Source: Micrococcales bacterium | Lineage (GTDB): Bacteria; Actinomycetota; Actinomycetes; Actinomycetales; Cellulomonadaceae | Assembly (NCBI GenBank): GCA_009785115.1 | Contig: WQWY01000024.1 | Coordinates: forward strand, 1 to 35,212 | Direction: 5' to 3' | DNA: 35,212 bases | Part shown: positions 32,258 through 35,212 of the stretch, in pieces | Layout of the letters: the number at the start of each line of letters is the position of its first letter | Position numbering within the stretch: the first letter of the stretch is position 1 | Made by a program: the position numbers and the translations under genes | The notes under the pieces: generated by a model | Databases searched by the model: none | What the model was told of the DNA's origin: nothing | What the model saw: only the letters and a program-made list of their open reading frames with translations

Positions 32258-33579
32258 GCGTCGTTCTCGAGCCGGACCCGCACGGCCGCCCCGTGCGCGG
32301 GCAGCCGCTCGGCGTCGGCCAGGGCCACCACGTGGTCAGCGACCTCAGCCAGGGCGTCGGCGTCGTACTCGATCACCTGCACAGCACGGACGTAGGAGTG
32401 GACCCCCAGACCCGACGCGTAGTGCGCGGCCCCGGCGGTCGGCAGCACGTGGTTGGACCCAGCCACGTAGTCACCGAGCGAGACCGGTGACCACGGCCCG
32501 ACGAAGATCGCCCCGGCGCTGGTCACCTGGTCGGCCAGCCGCTCGGCGTCGACCGTCTGGATCTCCAGGTGCTCCGCGCCGTAGGCGTCGACCACCTCGA
32601 GCCCGGCCGCCATGTCGTCCACCAGCACGATCGCTGACTGCGGGCCCGCCAGCGCGGTGGCGGCCCTCTCACGGTTGGCCGTCACGGCCAGCTGGGCCGC
32701 CAGCGCCTCGGCGGTCGCGTCGGCCAGAGCGAGATCGTCGGTGACCAGCACGGAGGCGGCCATCGGGTCGTGCTCGGCCTGCGAGAGCAGGTCGGCGGCC
32801 ACGTGGCGCGGGTCGGCCGTCGCGTCGGCCAGGATCGCGACCTCGGTGGGCCCCGCCTCCGCGTCGATCCCGACCACGCCGCGCACCAGTCGCTTGGCGG
32901 CGGCGACGTAGACGTTGCCCGGTCCGGTGATGACGTCCACCGGCTCGCAGACCACCGTGCCGTCAGCCTCGGCAGCACCGTAGGCGAGCATCGCGACAGC
33001 CTGAGCCCCGCCGGCCGCGTACACCTCGTCCACCCCGAGCAGACCGCAGGTGCCGAGCACCACCGGGTCCGGCAGGCCGTTGTTGGTCGCCTGCGGCGGA
33101 GAGGTCACAGCGAGCGAGCCCACCCCGGCCTCCTGCGCGGCGACCACGTTCATCACCACCGACGACGGGTACATCGCCAGCCCGCCCGGCACGTACAGGC
33201 CGACCCGACGCACCGGGATCCACCGCTGACGCACGCGAGCACCCGGCGCCACCTCGACGGTGAAGTCAGAGGGTCGCTGCGCGGCGTGCACGCGGCGCAC
33301 TCTCGCGATGGCCTCGACCAGACCGGCACGCACCGCCGGGTCCAACGCCTCGACCGACGCCTGGATCACCTCACCCGGCACCCGCAGGCGCTCCGGGCGG
33401 ACGCGGTCGAACTTCTCGGCGTAGTCACGCAGCGCGTCCGCCCCACGCTCGCGCACGTCGTCCACCACCGGCGCGATCCGCGCCGCGGCGTGCTCGACGT
33501 CCATCTCGGCACGAGGCAGGGTCGCGATCAGCTCGCGTCGGGTCAGGGTGCGGCCACGCAGGTCGATCCGGGAGATCAC
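32254..33579 (-). CDS. hisD: Histidinol dehydrogenase
   Basis: HisD performs the last two oxidations from histidinol to histidine. In the 441 residues, [52 protein letters not shown] and the zinc/catalytic region [12 protein letters not shown] are clear, as is YGAEHLEI and [13 protein letters not shown]. The GTG at 33579 (ISRIDLRG) is the normal start. It lies seven bases after a TAGACT -10-like box, so the first his gene may be leaderless. It overlaps the VanZ-like gene as GTGA. Confidence 0.97.
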   Translation of the reverse strand: MISRIDLRGRTLTRRELIATLPRAEMDVEHAAARIAPVVDDVRERGADALRDYAEKFDRVRPERLRVPGEVIQASVEALDPAVRAGLVEAIARVRRVHAAQRPSDFTVEVAPGARVRQRWIPVRRVGLYVPGGLAMYPSSVVMNVVAAQEAGVGSLAVTSPPQATNNGLPDPVVLGTCGLLGVDEVYAAGGAQAVAMLAYGAAEADGTVVCEPVDVITGPGNVYVAAAKRLVRGVVGIDAEAGPTEVAILADATADPRHVAADLLSQAEHDPMAASVLVTDDLALADATAEALAAQLAVTANRERAATALAGPQSAIVLVDDMAAGLEVVDAYGAEHLEIQTVDAERLADQVTSAGAIFVGPWSPVSLGDYVAGSNHVLPTAGAAHYASGLGVHSYVRAVQVIEYDADALAEVADHVVALADAERLPAHGAAVRVRLENDA

Positions 33580-33586
33580 ACCAAGG

Positions 33587-33592
33587 AGTCTA
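33587..33592 (-). promoter_or_regulatory. Candidate -10 box of the his operon
   Basis: TAGACT on the minus strand ends seven bases before the hisD GTG (33579). The spacing is the same as at argC and argR and would give a leaderless message. The -35 region is poor. The marR gene ends 31 bases upstream. Confidence 0.45.
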
Positions 33593-33622
33593 TGCGGCCG
33601 TCCGACCTTGGGTCTCGCTGAT

Positions 33623-34147
33623 TCAGCAGGTCGCCGACGGTTCGCAGGACTCGCCCCCCAGAGCGTCGGTGATGGCACGGGCCGCGGAACGCAAGGCGTG
33701 CTGGGCATCAGGGGCCAGCGTGTCGAGCACGAACCGACGGACCGACGCCACGTGGCCGGGTGCTGCCCGGACCAGGTAGGCGTACCCGACGTCGGTCAGC
33801 ATCGCGTTGGTGAAGCGGCCGTCGGACGGATCGGGCGCGCGGCGCACCAGGCCCCGCTTCTCTAGCCGGGCCATCAGGTGAGAGAGCCGCGACAGCTCGG
33901 CGTTCGCCAGGCTCGCCAGCCGGCTCATCCGCAGGGTGTGCTCAGGGGCGTCGGAGAGCATGGCCAGCACGTAGTACTCCACGAGGCTCAGCCCCGAGTC
34001 GGACTGGAGCTGGTCTCCCAGCGCTACCGGCAGCCGGTCGAGCATCAGGTGCAGGGCCCGCCAGGTCTCCATCTCGTCGGGCGTGAGCCAACGCGGTTCA
34101 CTTGCTGCCTGTGCCGTCTCGTGCTCGGCTGTCTCATGCTCGCCCAC
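33623..34147 (-). CDS. MarR-family transcriptional regulator
   Basis: The 174-residue protein has a MarR winged helix: [16 protein letters not shown], then recognition region [28 protein letters not shown], then the wing [21 protein letters not shown]. These normally bind palindromic sites as dimers, with small phenols or oxidants as inducers. The GTG 34147 lies six bases after a TACCGT box. The N-terminus is Glu/Ala-rich and the extreme C-terminus has two Cys (ESCEPSATC), which could sense oxidation. It is divergent from the FMN reductase gene, which it probably represses. Confidence 0.93.
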   Translation of the reverse strand: MGEHETAEHETAQAASEPRWLTPDEMETWRALHLMLDRLPVALGDQLQSDSGLSLVEYYVLAMLSDAPEHTLRMSRLASLANAELSRLSHLMARLEKRGLVRRAPDPSDGRFTNAMLTDVGYAYLVRAAPGHVASVRRFVLDTLAPDAQHALRSAARAITDALGGESCEPSATC

Positions 34148-34175
34148 GAGGCCACGGTACCCGGCAACCCCGAGG

Positions 34176-34220
34176 CTTGAAGGTTCAAGCGAGACCGATT
34201 ACTGTGAGTTGAACGTTCAC
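34176..34220. promoter_or_regulatory. Divergent promoter with two MarR-type operators
   Basis: Operator 1, CTTGAA-GG-TTCAAG (34176-34189), and operator 2, TTGAACGTTCAC (34209-34220), share TTGAA-N2-TTCA and are centred 32 bp apart, about three helical turns. TTGAAG (34177-34182) with a 17-bp spacer and TACTGT (34200-34205) form the reductase promoter. Operator 1 covers the -35 and operator 2 covers the start region. Binding by the adjacent MarR protein is inferred. Confidence 0.7.
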
Positions 34221-34246
34221 GTCACCGCTCGAAGCTCGGAGGCATC

Positions 34247-34813
34247 ATGTCTGACCTGAAGATCGCCGTCGTCGTCGGCAGCACTCGCCCTGGCCGCAAC
34301 GGCAAGGCCGTGGCCGACTGGGTGCTGGCCCAGGCCCAGCAGCGCGGCACCGCCACCTACGAGCTCGTCGACCTGCTCGACCACTCGCTGCCCCACCTGG
34401 ACGAGCCTCTTCCGGCTGCTGCTGGCAGATACCAGAACGACCACACCAAGCGGTGGGCCGCGACGATCGCCCCCTACGACGGCTTCGTGTTCGTCACCCC
34501 CGAGTACAACCACTCGGTGCCTGGCGTGCTGAAGAACGCGATCGACTACCTGTTCGCCGAGTGGACCGACAAGGCCGCCGCGCTCGTCGGCTACGGGAGC
34601 GTCGGCGGCGCGCGTTCCATCGAGCACCTGCGCGGCATCCTCAGCCAGCTGCAGGTCGCCCACGTGGGCCAGACGCTGACGTTCTCGCTGGCCACCGACT
34701 TCGAGAACCTCTCACAGTTCACCCCTGCCGGCTACCACCTCGCGTCAGCCACCACCATGCTCGACCAGCTCGAGTCTTGGACCGGCGCCCTCAAGCGGGT
34801 GCGCACCGCCTGA
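34247..34813 (+). CDS. NAD(P)H-dependent FMN reductase
   Basis: This flavodoxin-fold reductase is of the azoreductase/quinone reductase type. The 188-residue protein has the FMN phosphate loop VVGSTRPGRNGK at the N-terminus and the isoalloxazine-binding FVTPEYNHSVPGVLKNAIDYL near residue 83. It likely reduces quinones, azo dyes or chromate-like electrophiles. The ATG 34247 has a GGAGG ribosome site six bases upstream. It is controlled by the divergent MarR promoter; this pairing is common for redox-stress regulators. Confidence 0.94.
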   Translation: MSDLKIAVVVGSTRPGRNGKAVADWVLAQAQQRGTATYELVDLLDHSLPHLDEPLPAAAGRYQNDHTKRWAATIAPYDGFVFVTPEYNHSVPGVLKNAIDYLFAEWTDKAAALVGYGSVGGARSIEHLRGILSQLQVAHVGQTLTFSLATDFENLSQFTPAGYHLASATTMLDQLESWTGALKRVRTA

Positions 34814-34981
34814 CCACCCTGGACCTGACGACCAACAGCGCTGCTCGCGGTCGCACCCCTCACAACGCCCAGGCGAGGCCGAAGCGCTACCCATCGGCCG
34901 TGCGAGGACGAAGACAGGGGCATGTGGGTGGTCAGCGGCAAGGTGAACCCATGACGGCAACGACAGAGACGCACACTGGTC

Positions 34982-35007
34982 TGGTCTTGATCCATACGAT
35001 CAGACCA
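34982..35007. repeat. Inverted repeat near the IS element
   Basis: TGGTCTTGATC (34982-34992) and GATCAGACCA (34998-35007) form a 10-bp stem with one bulged T and a 5-base loop CATAC. It could be a terminator for the reductase gene (170 bases upstream) or an operator. The rest of 34814-35095 shows no convincing gene, apart from a coding-like but startless frame (about 34947-35126). Confidence 0.45.
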
Positions 35008-35095
35008 CGCCGTCACAGAACCTGTCTTTCCACAAGGCCAAGACGCACCCGTCCCGCCGCGTGGTCCAGGTCGAGAACGGGGAAAGGTGGGAGCC

Positions 35096-35116
35096 TGACC
35101 CGGTTTCCCGGACAGT
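35096..35116. mobile_element. Probable terminal inverted repeat of an IS3-family element
   Basis: TGACCCGGTTTCCCGGACAG begins at 35096, 17 bases beyond the transposase stop codon. It starts with TGA and has the CCGGTTTTCC-type core found in IS3-group ends. The other end and the target duplication are outside the window. Confidence 0.5.
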
Positions 35117-35132
35117 GTTGGTGTGGTGATCA

Positions 35133-35212
35133 TCATGCCGCGTTGGTCGCGGCGGTGTGCAGGTCCTCGAAGTCGTTCGGGGACCGGTAGCCCAGCGCGG
35201 AGTGGCGTCGGA
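35133..35212 (-). mobile_element. IS3-family transposase, C-terminal fragment
   Basis: Reading the minus strand from the window edge gives RHSALGYRSPNDFED followed by ~10 residues and TGA. The HSALGYRSP segment is the hallmark end of IS3-family DDE transposases (OrfB, rve-type integrase fold). Only about 25 codons are inside; the gene continues beyond 35212, so completeness cannot be judged. The nearby terminal repeat at 35096 marks the element's end. Confidence 0.8.

Noticed and set aside
34453..35190. 245-codon plus-strand frame across the FMN reductase end and IS element
   Set aside because: It overlaps the reductase in another frame and runs through the IS terminal repeat and antisense to the transposase.

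Overview
The window is high-GC DNA with GTG starts, 4-base stop/start overlaps and actinobacterial gene order: infC-rpmI-rplT-rRNA methyltransferase-pheS-pheT, then argCJBDF and argRGH, then tyrS and an rRNA operon promoter. Protein sequences, a PriA-type HisA and an Ala/Pro-rich IF3 tail suggest an actinobacterium, probably of the order Micrococcales. This placement is inference; no 16S sequence lies inside the window.

Layout from left to right. Positions 1-309 hold the promoter and leader of an rRNA operon that runs leftwards out of the window. Positions 326-6190 (minus strand) carry tyrS, a 3-methyladenine DNA glycosylase, a uridine-kinase-like P-loop protein, argH, argG and argR. A Ppx/GppA phosphatase (6295-7236, plus) separates argR from argF-argD-argB-argJ-argC (7348-12881, minus). 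The eight arg genes give the full cyclic route from glutamate to arginine plus its repressor. Near-identical promoter/ARG-box blocks of 36 bp precede argR and argC. A plus-strand block follows (13126-16496): lipB, lipA, a quinone oxidoreductase and an AT-rich orphan membrane protein. Then, on the minus strand, come tpx and pheST; on the plus strand an FAD monooxygenase; and on the minus strand a 2'-5' RNA ligase-like protein, an rRNA methyltransferase and rplT-rpmI-infC. IF3 appears to start at an ATC codon behind a structured leader.

Positions 25838-28060 (plus) hold a poorly characterised envelope-type group: a DUF1844 protein, a membrane-anchored coiled-coil protein overlapping a lipoprotein serine protease, and a GerW/YtfJ-family protein. 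Positions 28085-33579 (minus) are a his operon: hisD, a VanZ-like membrane protein, hisC, hisB, an unknown protein, hisH and hisA/priA. Next is a divergent MarR regulator/NAD(P)H-FMN reductase pair with two matching palindromes in the shared promoter. The right edge is the end of an IS3-family element.

Most of the window is ordinary housekeeping sequence. The best leads for something less described are the duplicated ARG promoter blocks with apparently leaderless starts, the IF3 leader and ATC start, the VanZ gene inside the his operon, the coiled-coil/protease pair, the AT-rich membrane gene with an overlapping 14-codon upstream frame, and the MarR operator pair. I found no CRISPR array, tRNA gene, prophage or obvious defence system.
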